Source: a bacterium
GTDB taxonomy: Bacteria; Caldisericota; Caldisericia; UBA6126
Length of the DNA stretch: 64,000 bases
Direction of reading: 5' to 3'
Assembly: GCA_021372585.1 (NCBI GenBank)
Contig: JAJFUD010000084.1
Location: 1-64,000, forward strand
Part shown: positions 46,935 through 54,928 of the stretch, one piece after another
How the letters are laid out: every line of letters starts with the position of its first letter
How positions within the stretch are numbered: position 1 is the first letter of the stretch
Position numbers and translations under genes: made by a program
The notes under the pieces: generated by a model
Databases searched by the model: none
What the model was told of the DNA's origin: nothing
Seen by the model: the letters and a program-made list of their open reading frames with translations, nothing else

Positions 46935-49523
46935 TTATTGGGGAGCGGGGAAAGTAATGGTGATGGTTTGTGTTTTACCATCCCAATCCACTTTGGCTCC
47001 TAAATTCTCAGATACAAACCGTAACGGGACCAATGTTCTCCCTTGAATGATCATCGCGGGAAGATCCAGAATAACCGGTTGACCGTTTACTTTCGCCGTA
47101 GTACGGTTAATAAAAATCTCAATCAGCTTCCCATACAAATTAACCGTTACTTTCTGTTCTTCTTTCACATAATCTACTTCAGCGCCGAATGATTCGCTGA
47201 CAAAACGGATGGGGACAAGCGTTCTCCCTTTTTGTATCATGGGCGGTACATCCAATTTGACTATATCACCATTGACTTCAGCATCTTTTTTACCAATCAC
47301 CAGAATGATCAATTTCCTGTCCGGGTACACCAGATGCATTTCGATAGAAGTGATATTGCCGATTTTATCCTTCGCTTCGACTATAAACTTATTGACGCCC
47401 TTTTCTAAAATAACCATCTTTGCAAAGCTGCCGTTTGGCGCTATCGGAACTATCTCTCCATTCACGCTGATCTCCGCTTCTTTATCGTCTGTCTGTCCCA
47501 TAATATAGGCAGAAGCCTCTGTGTACAGGCTGTAATCTTCCGTGGTCAGCGTTAAAAGAGGGGCTTTGGTATCGAGGTAAATCACTAAAGCCGCTGTGGC
47601 TTGGTTGGGAATATCATCCGCTGTTTCATAGGTAATCTCATTTTTCCCTTCCTGAAGTGTAAGTGAAAACTCAAACAAACCATCGGCATCCACCTCTGCT
47701 TCTTGTCCATTGATCTTCACCATTGCCATAGGTTCAGTCTTCCCTTTTAAGACCAGTTCTGTCTGATTGGTGTACCAATCCTCGCCAATCTTGACAAATC
47801 CAGAATAATCCCACTCCACTTTAGGGGCTTGCGTATCAATGACTTTAAAAGTGACAGGGATGGTTTTGTTCCCTCCATTCCCTGTAAAAATCACTTTGCC
47901 AAAGTATTCTTCCACCAGTAAACCGGTTGTATCGACTGTTAAAATAATCTCATTCGTATTGTCATCCACGGTATCTGTACTAAGTTTCATCCAGGGATCT
48001 GAAACCGTAACGTTTTCTACCAGCCCTTCTATACCGATATTTTTCACCAGAATTTTTACTTCTCTCTTAGTCGCTCTCTCTATCTTACCTAAATCAATTT
48101 TGTCTGGAGATACGGATAAAATTGGTGTTTCCGATTTATAAGAATAAATCGATTTCCTTCCGCTAATGAAGATATAATTGCCGTAGATAGAAATATGTTT
48201 GATTTGCTCTTCAAATGTTTCATCCCAGACCTTTTTTCCTTTTGCTTCCAGGTCATACATTTGCACCTTTGATCCGGTTAATGAATTATTCTCAACAACA
48301 GAAGCAGCGGAAATTACATATTGATCTGTACAGGCTATAACAGAACCCTGACTTAAATCCGCTACTTTTTTTGACCAAGCTTTTTTCCCATTCTCTTTAT
48401 TGATAGCATACAAAGTACCATCCTGCGAAACAAAAAAGACAAAACTTTCATTATAGATTGGTGTAGTCCAATAAGTAATACCGGAAGTTGAATACTCCCA
48501 TTCAACAGATCCTGAATCCTTCTCTATCGCATATAGTTTAATATCGGCACTATTACCCTCCACATTGGTAAAACAGAAATAAGCATATTCCTCATCAACA
48601 CAAATACCTCCGGACAATCGGGTATTTTCACTGTCTCCTGTGTTTTCCCAGATTGTATCTCCAGATTCGGCATCAATCGCATAGCCATGAACTGGATTCC
48701 CAAAACGGACCATGCCGCCTTCGCCAAGCTTAAAGCCAGACGTACTGGCAAACACAATATCATCTTTGACTACCGGAGGGCTATCCCATTCAAAATACCA
48801 GGCACCATCGAGCTCTGCTTCCCACAATATTTCTCCTTCAGATTCAGCATCTAATTTGGTGACCATCGAGCCATCATCCGCTACAGTATAGGCTACACCA
48901 TCAATCGTTTCTGATATTTCCTTAAAAAATATGGACTTTACATAAACGCCGCCATTCTCATATACCAGGCCTCCCGATAAGGTTCCCTGGACACCTGCTT
49001 GCCATATTTCTTCTCCGCTTTCAAGAGAAAGCGCGGTAACCTTTGATGTCCCCCTTGCCTGAGGGCCTTCTTTTATAAACATCTTGTTCTTGCCTGTAGC
49101 AACGTATAATACATCATTTTCTACGTCGATATATGGCGCCACGCTCCAAGCATAACCACCGTCTAATTCAGTACGCCATAATTCCTCGTTATCTTCAATA
49201 TTGATGGCAATCACTTCAGAGGTATCATTCTGAGTATTAGGCATATATTGGGTATAAAGAATACCGTTATATACAGCTGTACCACCGCTGAGAAATGACC
49301 GCGAGCCTCCTTCAGCTTCAAATGGCCAATTATCTGTCTCCACCAAAGGCGCTTTCAGCATGGATTTTGAATAACAAGAACCATTTTGATCATGCCCGTA
49401 TCCAATCCACGGATCATTTCCAAGTAAATCTGCCTCATTCTCTGCGCTGAATCCAGTTAAGGAAAAAGATAAACATCCTGTAAAAATCATTAACACTAAC
49501 AATACTCCGCATACTCTTTTCAT
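46935..49523 (-). CDS. Secreted PQQ-like propeller protein with Ig-like and stalk domains
   Basis: 862 residues. The N-terminal signal peptide (1-27) contains a possible weak lipobox (FTGC). Residues 40-490 are PQQ-type propeller blades (VIAINIEDNEELWRTELDGG, LYAINKENGKKAWSKKV). About 495-590 is an Ig-like or Abnormal-spindle-like strand region. Residues 600-735 hold two glucodextranase-B-type beta modules (VKINGQEAEVDADGLFEFSL, ISVNGEIVPIAPNGSFAKMV). About 740-862 is a stalk domain in two halves, each with a TLVP(I/L)RFVSE signature, ending TQTITITF. It is probably displayed on the envelope to bind a polymer or assemble a surface layer. ATG 49523 follows a perfect GAGGAGG site. It shares layout with the 21-23 kb propeller-stalk protein. 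Confidence 0.9.
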   Translation of the reverse strand: MKRVCGVLLVLMIFTGCLSFSLTGFSAENEADLLGNDPWIGYGHDQNGSCYSKSMLKAPLVETDNWPFEAEGGSRSFLSGGTAVYNGILYTQYMPNTQNDTSEVIAINIEDNEELWRTELDGGYAWSVAPYIDVENDVLYVATGKNKMFIKEGPQARGTSKVTALSLESGEEIWQAGVQGTLSGGLVYENGGVYVKSIFFKEISETIDGVAYTVADDGSMVTKLDAESEGEILWEAELDGAWYFEWDSPPVVKDDIVFASTSGFKLGEGGMVRFGNPVHGYAIDAESGDTIWENTGDSENTRLSGGICVDEEYAYFCFTNVEGNSADIKLYAIEKDSGSVEWEYSTSGITYWTTPIYNESFVFFVSQDGTLYAINKENGKKAWSKKVADLSQGSVIACTDQYVISAASVVENNSLTGSKVQMYDLEAKGKKVWDETFEEQIKHISIYGNYIFISGRKSIYSYKSETPILSVSPDKIDLGKIERATKREVKILVKNIGIEGLVENVTVSDPWMKLSTDTVDDNTNEIILTVDTTGLLVEEYFGKVIFTGNGGNKTIPVTFKVIDTQAPKVEWDYSGFVKIGEDWYTNQTELVLKGKTEPMAMVKINGQEAEVDADGLFEFSLTLQEGKNEITYETADDIPNQATAALVIYLDTKAPLLTLTTEDYSLYTEASAYIMGQTDDKEAEISVNGEIVPIAPNGSFAKMVILEKGVNKFIVEAKDKIGNITSIEMHLVYPDRKLIILVIGKKDAEVNGDIVKLDVPPMIQKGRTLVPIRFVSESFGAEVDYVKEEQKVTVNLYGKLIEIFINRTTAKVNGQPVILDLPAMIIQGRTLVPLRFVSENLGAKVDWDGKTQTITITFPAPQ

Positions 49524-49596
49524 GTTTCCTCCTCGTAATACAACAAACCCGATGCTGTTTTTTCTCTTTCTACTACGACTTTTTAAAAATAACTTT

Positions 49597-50022
49597 TTAT
49601 TTACTCTTTATATCATCCACTTTTAAGGTTGTTTTTTGATCAACGGGTAAGTGTGGTTTATCCTCTTTTTTTGGGTGCATCACACTGGATCCTTCGAAAA
49701 TGGCATTCTCTTCAATCACCAATTTTCCAGCATGAATTTCTCCCACTAATTTCCCGGTATTATGAATCTCCAACTTACCGGTGCAGTCGACATTTCCATG
49801 AACCTCACCAATCAATACCAGGTTCCGGACCTTAATGGAGGCTTCGATTAATGCGCCTTCTCCAATAATCAGGTCTGCATTTCCCTCGATCTGTCCTTTA
49901 AAATTACCGTCTATCCGGATATTGCCATCTACTAAAAACTTCCCATCGATAAAAGTCCCTTTCCCTAAAAAAGAGGTAGATCCATTTTTTTGAGGGGCTT
50001 CTGGTTTATTTCCAAATGCCAT
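49597..50022 (-). CDS. Bactofilin (polymer-forming cytoskeletal protein)
   Basis: 141 residues. The central bactofilin beta-helix spans about residues 18-110 and shows the regular six-residue coil repeat (DGNIRIDGNFKGQIEGNADL, GEVHGNVDCTGKLEIHN). Short disordered ends are rich in Lys and Pro. Bactofilins polymerise without nucleotide and recruit cell-wall enzymes, often a LytM peptidase encoded next door. Two LytM-type genes lie directly upstream here, so this is a cell-shape module. It starts 14 bases after the degenerate LytM gene. Confidence 0.96.
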   Translation of the reverse strand: MAFGNKPEAPQKNGSTSFLGKGTFIDGKFLVDGNIRIDGNFKGQIEGNADLIIGEGALIEASIKVRNLVLIGEVHGNVDCTGKLEIHNTGKLVGEIHAGKLVIEENAIFEGSSVMHPKKEDKPHLPVDQKTTLKVDDIKSK

Positions 50023-50036
50023 GATGATTCTCCTTA

Positions 50037-50915
50037 TTACTTTGGTTGAATATAGATTCTGTCTATCTGTACTTGATATCCCATGATATTTAGACTGGAT
50101 CCGGGTAATACACCAACATAGGCGATCACCTGGCCTTTTTTGACCTGTTGGTGTAAAGTAACAGTCGGTTTATCACAAAAATGGTAACAAGTTTTGATGC
50201 TTTTGTTATTGTTGGGATTTTGGTGGGCTATCTGGATCAGGTATCCCTTTTCTGTTTGTTCTATTGCAACTACTTTTCCGGAAGCAGTAGCATGTATAGG
50301 GGTACCAGCCGGCGCTTTTAGTATCACACACGGTCCGGTGAGGATAGAGTGTTGTGTGAGTACCTTTCCTTCCAAGGGATATCCGGATGGAGTCACATCC
50401 ATCAAAGCTCTGTATGTTTTTTGCCTTTCAGCAAATTCTTTAATAATAGTCTCTTTGTCTTTCATCAAAACGTCTTGTTCTTGAGTTGAGGCATTATGGG
50501 AGGCGTCATAAGCTTTGGCGTGCTTTCGGAAAAAGTCAGGAAAGGTCAGCGTTGAATAATCCAGACTAAGACTGGCAGAAGCGTCTTTATCCAATTGTTT
50601 GGCCTGAGATATGAACTTGTCTAACGCATCAGATTCCATCTTAATTCTGGCTAACTCCCTTTTAATCTGCACACCGTCAAGAGAGATCTGATTCATGGAG
50701 AGATTGGTGACAGTATTATCGTTTAACAAAGAAAATAGTTTGTGGGAATAAAGTTTGTATTGATAATACCCTACCCCATAAGCTGTTAAAATCATGATCA
50801 ACACAGACAATCCTATCCATTGAGTGTGTTTATAAAGTAAAAACTGAAATGTTCTTCCTTTAGAATGAGGAACAATGAGAATTTTGCCGATGGTTTTCAC
50901 TTTACTTCTGTTCAT
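50037..50915 (-). CDS. Membrane-anchored LytM (M23)-like protein lacking zinc ligands
   Basis: 292 residues. One membrane span (about 33-52), a coiled-coil region (70-130), then an M23/LytM-type beta domain (about 195-290). The zinc ligands are missing: the first His-x3-Asp site reads GPCVILKAPAGTPIHATASG, and the last His-x-His site reads LNIMGYQVQID. Only the Tyr-His of the middle motif remains (CYHFCD). It is thus predicted to be catalytically dead and could regulate the active LytM encoded just upstream, in the way EnvC-type LytM factors control amidases. Its ATG overlaps the stop of that gene (TAATG). Confidence 0.85.
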   Translation of the reverse strand: MNRSKVKTIGKILIVPHSKGRTFQFLLYKHTQWIGLSVLIMILTAYGVGYYQYKLYSHKLFSLLNDNTVTNLSMNQISLDGVQIKRELARIKMESDALDKFISQAKQLDKDASASLSLDYSTLTFPDFFRKHAKAYDASHNASTQEQDVLMKDKETIIKEFAERQKTYRALMDVTPSGYPLEGKVLTQHSILTGPCVILKAPAGTPIHATASGKVVAIEQTEKGYLIQIAHQNPNNNKSIKTCYHFCDKPTVTLHQQVKKGQVIAYVGVLPGSSLNIMGYQVQIDRIYIQPK

Positions 50916-51862
50916 TATCTGGCTCTCGCTTTTTCGATAGCACGGTTTACCTCTTCCGGATCAACTTTCACATTGTTATAGATAATCTCATAATGCACAT
51001 GTGATTCTGTGGCAGTCCCGGAATGTCCTGCCTTCGCGATGATATCTCCTCGTCTGACGGTATCACCGACATTGACTAATAACTCTGAACAATGAGCATA
51101 CAACGACTCTATTCCGTTCCGATGGTAGATCCTGATCATATATCCGTATCCGCCATTCCAGCCAGCTTCAACGACTCTGCCATCTCCGGTGGCTTTTAAT
51201 CCATGACCATAAGGGACAGAAATATCCACACCGGTATGGAAATCAGGCGTACCAAAAACCGGATGCCTGCGCCATCCAAACCCGGGACTAATATTATACG
51301 CATTACCATAGGGATACCCTATCGGCATTTTTTTCTGCTCCGCGATAAAATCATTCACAGCAAGCGAATAAATCTCTAAGTTGCGGGTGATTCCTTTAAG
51401 AGATTGATTTTGTATAGATACTGCATCTTTAAGCTCATAAATTGCGGTAGGATTTAAAGTCAGATTTACAGAAGACAGACGTTGATTTTTGGTGTTGACA
51501 GCATATTGGTATTTATTCTCTCTTAAAGAGAGTTTTTTTCTTGTTTCCTGGTCCATGTTTGCAATGCCGGAAGTCATATCCTTATTCGATTGGTGAATAG
51601 TATTAATCTCTGTTAAGGTATCCTGCATGACGGACAGTTCCTCAGAAAGCAGTTGCTGTTTTTCTTCTTCAGAAAAACTGGAAACGGCGATATAGTTTAG
51701 TTTTACCTGATGGAGTCTGGAAAAGAACTGAAAAGAAAAAAAGAGCAAAGTAAACAATGAAACACAAAGCAGATATATAAACAAAGGCGAAACCCGCAAT
51801 ATCTTTGTTCTGCCCCGTGAAGGGATAAAAACAATAGATATACCTTTACTTTTTGTCTGCAT
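50915..51862 (-). CDS. Membrane-anchored M23 (LytM) peptidoglycan endopeptidase
   Basis: 315 residues. A membrane span lies at about 25-47, coiled coil at about 60-110, and a complete M23 domain in the last 130 residues. Zinc and catalytic residues are present: His and Asp in FHTGVDISVPYG, His in SLYAHCSEL, His-x-His in ESHVHYEI. The enzyme cuts peptidoglycan cross-links outside the membrane. ATG 51862 follows AGAGGGG. It is first in a three-gene set with the inactive LytM protein and bactofilin, the arrangement known from bactofilin-dependent cell-shape systems. Confidence 0.95.
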   Translation of the reverse strand: MQTKSKGISIVFIPSRGRTKILRVSPLFIYLLCVSLFTLLFFSFQFFSRLHQVKLNYIAVSSFSEEEKQQLLSEELSVMQDTLTEINTIHQSNKDMTSGIANMDQETRKKLSLRENKYQYAVNTKNQRLSSVNLTLNPTAIYELKDAVSIQNQSLKGITRNLEIYSLAVNDFIAEQKKMPIGYPYGNAYNISPGFGWRRHPVFGTPDFHTGVDISVPYGHGLKATGDGRVVEAGWNGGYGYMIRIYHRNGIESLYAHCSELLVNVGDTVRRGDIIAKAGHSGTATESHVHYEIIYNNVKVDPEEVNRAIEKARAR

Positions 51863-51915
51863 TCCCCTCTATCTTTCTATTCAAAAAACTGGATAAAAGC
51901 GTAAAACAGAGAAAC

Positions 51916-51960
51916 AAAAAGTCAAGGATTTTTAAAAAAAACCAAACACCTTGACTTTTT
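51916..51960 (-). terminator. Probable terminator of the nifS-iscU-ferredoxin unit
   Basis: Twelve-base arms (AAAAAGTCAAGG at 51916-51927 and CCTTGACTTTTT at 51949-51960) enclose a 21-base A/T-rich loop. On the minus strand the stem is followed by a T run just after the ferredoxin gene. The loop is long, so efficiency is uncertain. Confidence 0.55.
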
Positions 51961-51972
51961 TATTCGACTTTT

Positions 51973-52155
51973 TTATTCTTCCATCTTGATGCATTCCAAA
52001 GGACATGCATCCACACAAGCAGCACATCCAGTGCAAGTATCAGGACGTACTAAACTGGAGATGTCCTCTACTAATTCCAAAGAATTCGTAGGACAAGAAT
52101 CTATACAAATTCCGCATCCGGTACAACAATCCTTGTCAATTTTCGGTTTGGTCAT
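51973..52155 (-). CDS. 2[4Fe-4S] ferredoxin
   Basis: 60 residues. Two cluster motifs are present: CTGCGICIDSCP and CTGCAACVDACP, each C-x2-C-x2-C-x3-C-P. The first is preceded by an extra Cys (DCCTGC). This is a clostridial-type small ferredoxin carrying electrons in the cytoplasm. The start ATG overlaps the iscU stop (ATGA) and has a GGGAGGG site. Being coupled to iscU and nifS suggests either that it feeds electrons to Fe-S assembly or is a direct client. Confidence 0.96.
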   Translation of the reverse strand: MTKPKIDKDCCTGCGICIDSCPTNSLELVEDISSLVRPDTCTGCAACVDACPLECIKMEE

Positions 52156-52586
52156 TTTTCCCTCCCATTTTCATTAGTGGTATTTATACCTTGTTTATTT
52201 TCTTTTTTCAATAGAGTGTCCGAATGCTTCGATAAATAGTCTTCTATGGCTTTATGCAATGCATCCGCACCTAAATTGGAGCAGTGGTATTTCTGTTCCG
52301 GTAAACCTCCTAAGGCTTCCGCTACCATATTATTAGTCAGATGACTCGCCTCCTCGAGTGTTTTTCCTATGGCTAACTCTGAAATCATTGAAGAGACAGC
52401 GATAGCTGCGCCACATCCAAAAGTTTGGTACTTTACATCGGTTATGGTGTGATCCTTCACTTTGATATAAAATGTCATCATATCGCCACAGACCGGATTA
52501 CCTACCTCTCCTACCCCGTCAGCATTGTCAATCACACCAACATTTCTGGGATTTCGGAAATGATCCATCACTTTTTCTGTATACAC
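52152..52586 (-). CDS. iscU: IscU/NifU-like Fe-S cluster scaffold
   Basis: 144 residues from GTG 52586 (site GAGGTAA). The three ligand cysteines of the IscU fold are present: NPVCGDMM, TFGCGAAIA and KYHCSNLG. It accepts sulfur from the NifS desulfurase encoded three bases upstream and builds [2Fe-2S]/[4Fe-4S] clusters. The C-terminal 25 residues are polar and probably disordered. No HscA/HscB or IscR genes are adjacent, so this is the short NifS-NifU arrangement of anaerobes. Confidence 0.96.
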   Translation of the reverse strand: MYTEKVMDHFRNPRNVGVIDNADGVGEVGNPVCGDMMTFYIKVKDHTITDVKYQTFGCGAAIAVSSMISELAIGKTLEEASHLTNNMVAEALGGLPEQKYHCSNLGADALHKAIEDYLSKHSDTLLKKENKQGINTTNENGREK

Positions 52587-52589
52587 ACG

Positions 52590-53765
52590 TTACCTCGCTT
52601 CTTGTTTTTTTGATTTAAATAAAGGGGATATCGCACGAAGATCTCCCACCACTTTTGGTAAAACATCCAAAAATCTATCTATATCTTCCCGAGAATTCTC
52701 CTGTCCCAATGTGATACGTAAGGAACCCTGAGAAGCTACTGCATCCAACCCTATGGCTTGTAAGACATGGGAAATTTTCAGGGAATGTGAACTGCAAGCA
52801 GAGCCGGTGGAAACAGCAAATCCGGCATCATCCAAGTATAACAATAAAGATTCCCCTTCGACATATCGAACAGAAAGATGAATGTTATTCGGCAACCGAT
52901 CTGTCAGAGATCCATTGATCCGAATATCTTCTACTCTTTTGGGTAATTCTGTCAGAAGATAATCACGCAATTTTTTTACCGAAGTGATTCTTTCTTGCAT
53001 TTCGTTCATAGCCAACTCGGCAGCTTTCCCAGCTCCTACGATACCGGGTGTATTATACGTACCGGACCGCTTGCCGTGTTCTTGCTCTCCGCCATCCATC
53101 CAAGCAACGATAGGGGTACCTTTCCGAACGTATAAAGCACCGACCCCTTTAGGGCCATAAAATTTGTGGGCAGAGAGAGACAACATATCACAACCCAGCT
53201 CTTCCACATTCACCGGGTAGTTACCAACCACCTGGACAGCATCCGTGTGCATCAACACCCCGGCTTCTCTGGCAATCGAAGAAATCTCCCGAATCGGCTG
53301 TATGGTGCCAATTTCATTGTTTGCCAACATCACGGAAATCAAAAAAGTATCCGGTTGTATCGCTTTTTTTACGGAATCCGGATCTACTTTGCCGATCGAG
53401 TCAACCGGTAAAACTGTTAAGGTGTATCCCATTTTCTCCATCGCTTTCGCTGTAAACAACACCGCATGGTGTTCTATAGCGGATACGATCAGGTGTTTCT
53501 TTTTCGATATGACACCGGTTCCTTTTAAAGCGGTATTATCCGATTCAGTTCCCCCGGATGTAAAAATAATCTCTTTAGAGGAAGCGCCAATTAAGGCAGC
53601 CAATTGAGATCTTGCCCTTTCTATCGCCTGGGCGGCAGCCTGTCCCTCCTGATGTAAACTGGATGCATTCCCGTATTGTTGGTTAAAAAATGGAAGCATC
53701 GTTTCCAACACTTCCGGACGCGTCGGAGTGGTAGCAGCATGATCAAAATACGTTCTCTTCATCAT
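52590..53765 (-). CDS. nifS: Cysteine desulfurase NifS/IscS
   Basis: 391 residues. Class V aminotransferase fold with the N-terminal FDHAATTPTRPEV, the PLP Lys in SAHKFYGPKGVGALYV and the active-site Cys in STGSACSSHSLKISHV, on the long loop typical of group I desulfurases. It releases sulfur from cysteine as a persulfide for the IscU scaffold. ATG 53765 has site AAGGAGA and overlaps the stop of the preceding lipoprotein gene by one base (TAATG), followed directly by iscU and ferredoxin. Confidence 0.97.
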   Translation of the reverse strand: MMKRTYFDHAATTPTRPEVLETMLPFFNQQYGNASSLHQEGQAAAQAIERARSQLAALIGASSKEIIFTSGGTESDNTALKGTGVISKKKHLIVSAIEHHAVLFTAKAMEKMGYTLTVLPVDSIGKVDPDSVKKAIQPDTFLISVMLANNEIGTIQPIREISSIAREAGVLMHTDAVQVVGNYPVNVEELGCDMLSLSAHKFYGPKGVGALYVRKGTPIVAWMDGGEQEHGKRSGTYNTPGIVGAGKAAELAMNEMQERITSVKKLRDYLLTELPKRVEDIRINGSLTDRLPNNIHLSVRYVEGESLLLYLDDAGFAVSTGSACSSHSLKISHVLQAIGLDAVASQGSLRITLGQENSREDIDRFLDVLPKVVGDLRAISPLFKSKKQEAR

Positions 53766-54928
53766 TATCTCCTTAAGCTGATTTCAGCCCAATATCCATT
53801 TTGAAAAACCAGTTTTCCTTCCCGAATAGATAAGATATCAATCGATTTTAAGGCTAAACCATCCTGGTCAAATCCAATAAACCCCGTATTGTATCTATCC
53901 CTTCTCTCGGTTTTCCAACCTTTACAATCAATAAACCAATCTCTTTGTTTTTGGTTCTCTTTTCTTTGAACCAAATCGGCAATCAACATGATTTCGTCAA
54001 ATCCTAATGCGGCATAATAATCGGGTTCCTGGTTAAATTCAGTTTGGTACTGCTGATAAAAAGCACTATCCAGAAAAGCCTTCTTCTTTTCATAAAACAC
54101 TGAAAAACAATTCATATTCTCATACAATCCTGGATTTTCCAGTAAAGCATCCTCTCTGGGAGGTCTGCCCAAAAAGACCATCGGAAAGGAAACAAACACT
54201 TGTTTCATAGTAGACAACACGGTTTCAAACTGGTTAGGATCCACGCAAATCAATACAATCTCCGGGTCCCACATTTTCATGGTGACCAGAATTCGGTTGA
54301 AATCAATCTTGGGTGCATTACCATTAAATTGATTCCGGGAAATGTACAAGCCGATCAAACTAGCTTCCTGTCCAAAACCATCCGCCATCTGTTTATTCGA
54401 CAAAGTACTCTCATCAAACAAGACAGATACTTTATTTTTCTTCAAGTAAAAATAAAAATACCGAGCGATTAATTTCCCTACATTAAAAGGATTTTGATTA
54501 AATACACGGACAGAACTTACATTTTCAACCAATGTATCGTCGTAACAATCAGTTATAAAAGGGATTTGATACGTTTCCGAGATGTATTTCGCTACCTGAG
54601 CACATTCTGTTGAGGGTACACCAAGAAAAAGATCCGTCCTTTCCCGGTTGTTTCGAAATGCATTGGCTGTTTTCTCCGGAAGGTTCATCGTATCTATATC
54701 CGCATTTAAATGAACCCGATAAGGCAGGTTCATTTTATCCACCTTCATCAGCCCGATCGTTCTCCCCTGCATTAAAGATTGGTGAATGTCTTTTAGATGC
54801 GAACTTTGATCTTCAGCAATCAAAACCTGGATAACCTCTTTTTTGGAACAAGAAGAGGAAAGGATCATTAAACCTATCATCCAAAAACATATCAACCGTC
54901 TATGCCGCAAAATTAGGAGCCTTCCCAT
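53765..54928 (-). CDS. Periplasmic-binding (LIV-BP-type) lipoprotein
   Basis: 387 residues. A basic N terminus and hydrophobic leader end at a lipobox-like MILSSSC (Cys about residue 27). The remainder fits a type I periplasmic binding fold of the Leu/Ile/Val family: strand-helix units around DLFLGVPSTECAQVAKYI, then FNQNPFNVGKLIARYFY, and YYAALGFDEIMLIADLV near the C terminus, close to the usual 'A.GYDA..l...A'. No transporter genes are next to it. It overlaps the TadG-like gene upstream by 16 bases and nifS downstream by one, so it is co-expressed with both. Ligand unknown. Confidence 0.72.
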   Translation of the reverse strand: MGRLLILRHRRLICFWMIGLMILSSSCSKKEVIQVLIAEDQSSHLKDIHQSLMQGRTIGLMKVDKMNLPYRVHLNADIDTMNLPEKTANAFRNNRERTDLFLGVPSTECAQVAKYISETYQIPFITDCYDDTLVENVSSVRVFNQNPFNVGKLIARYFYFYLKKNKVSVLFDESTLSNKQMADGFGQEASLIGLYISRNQFNGNAPKIDFNRILVTMKMWDPEIVLICVDPNQFETVLSTMKQVFVSFPMVFLGRPPREDALLENPGLYENMNCFSVFYEKKKAFLDSAFYQQYQTEFNQEPDYYAALGFDEIMLIADLVQRKENQKQRDWFIDCKGWKTERRDRYNTGFIGFDQDGLALKSIDILSIREGKLVFQNGYWAEISLRR

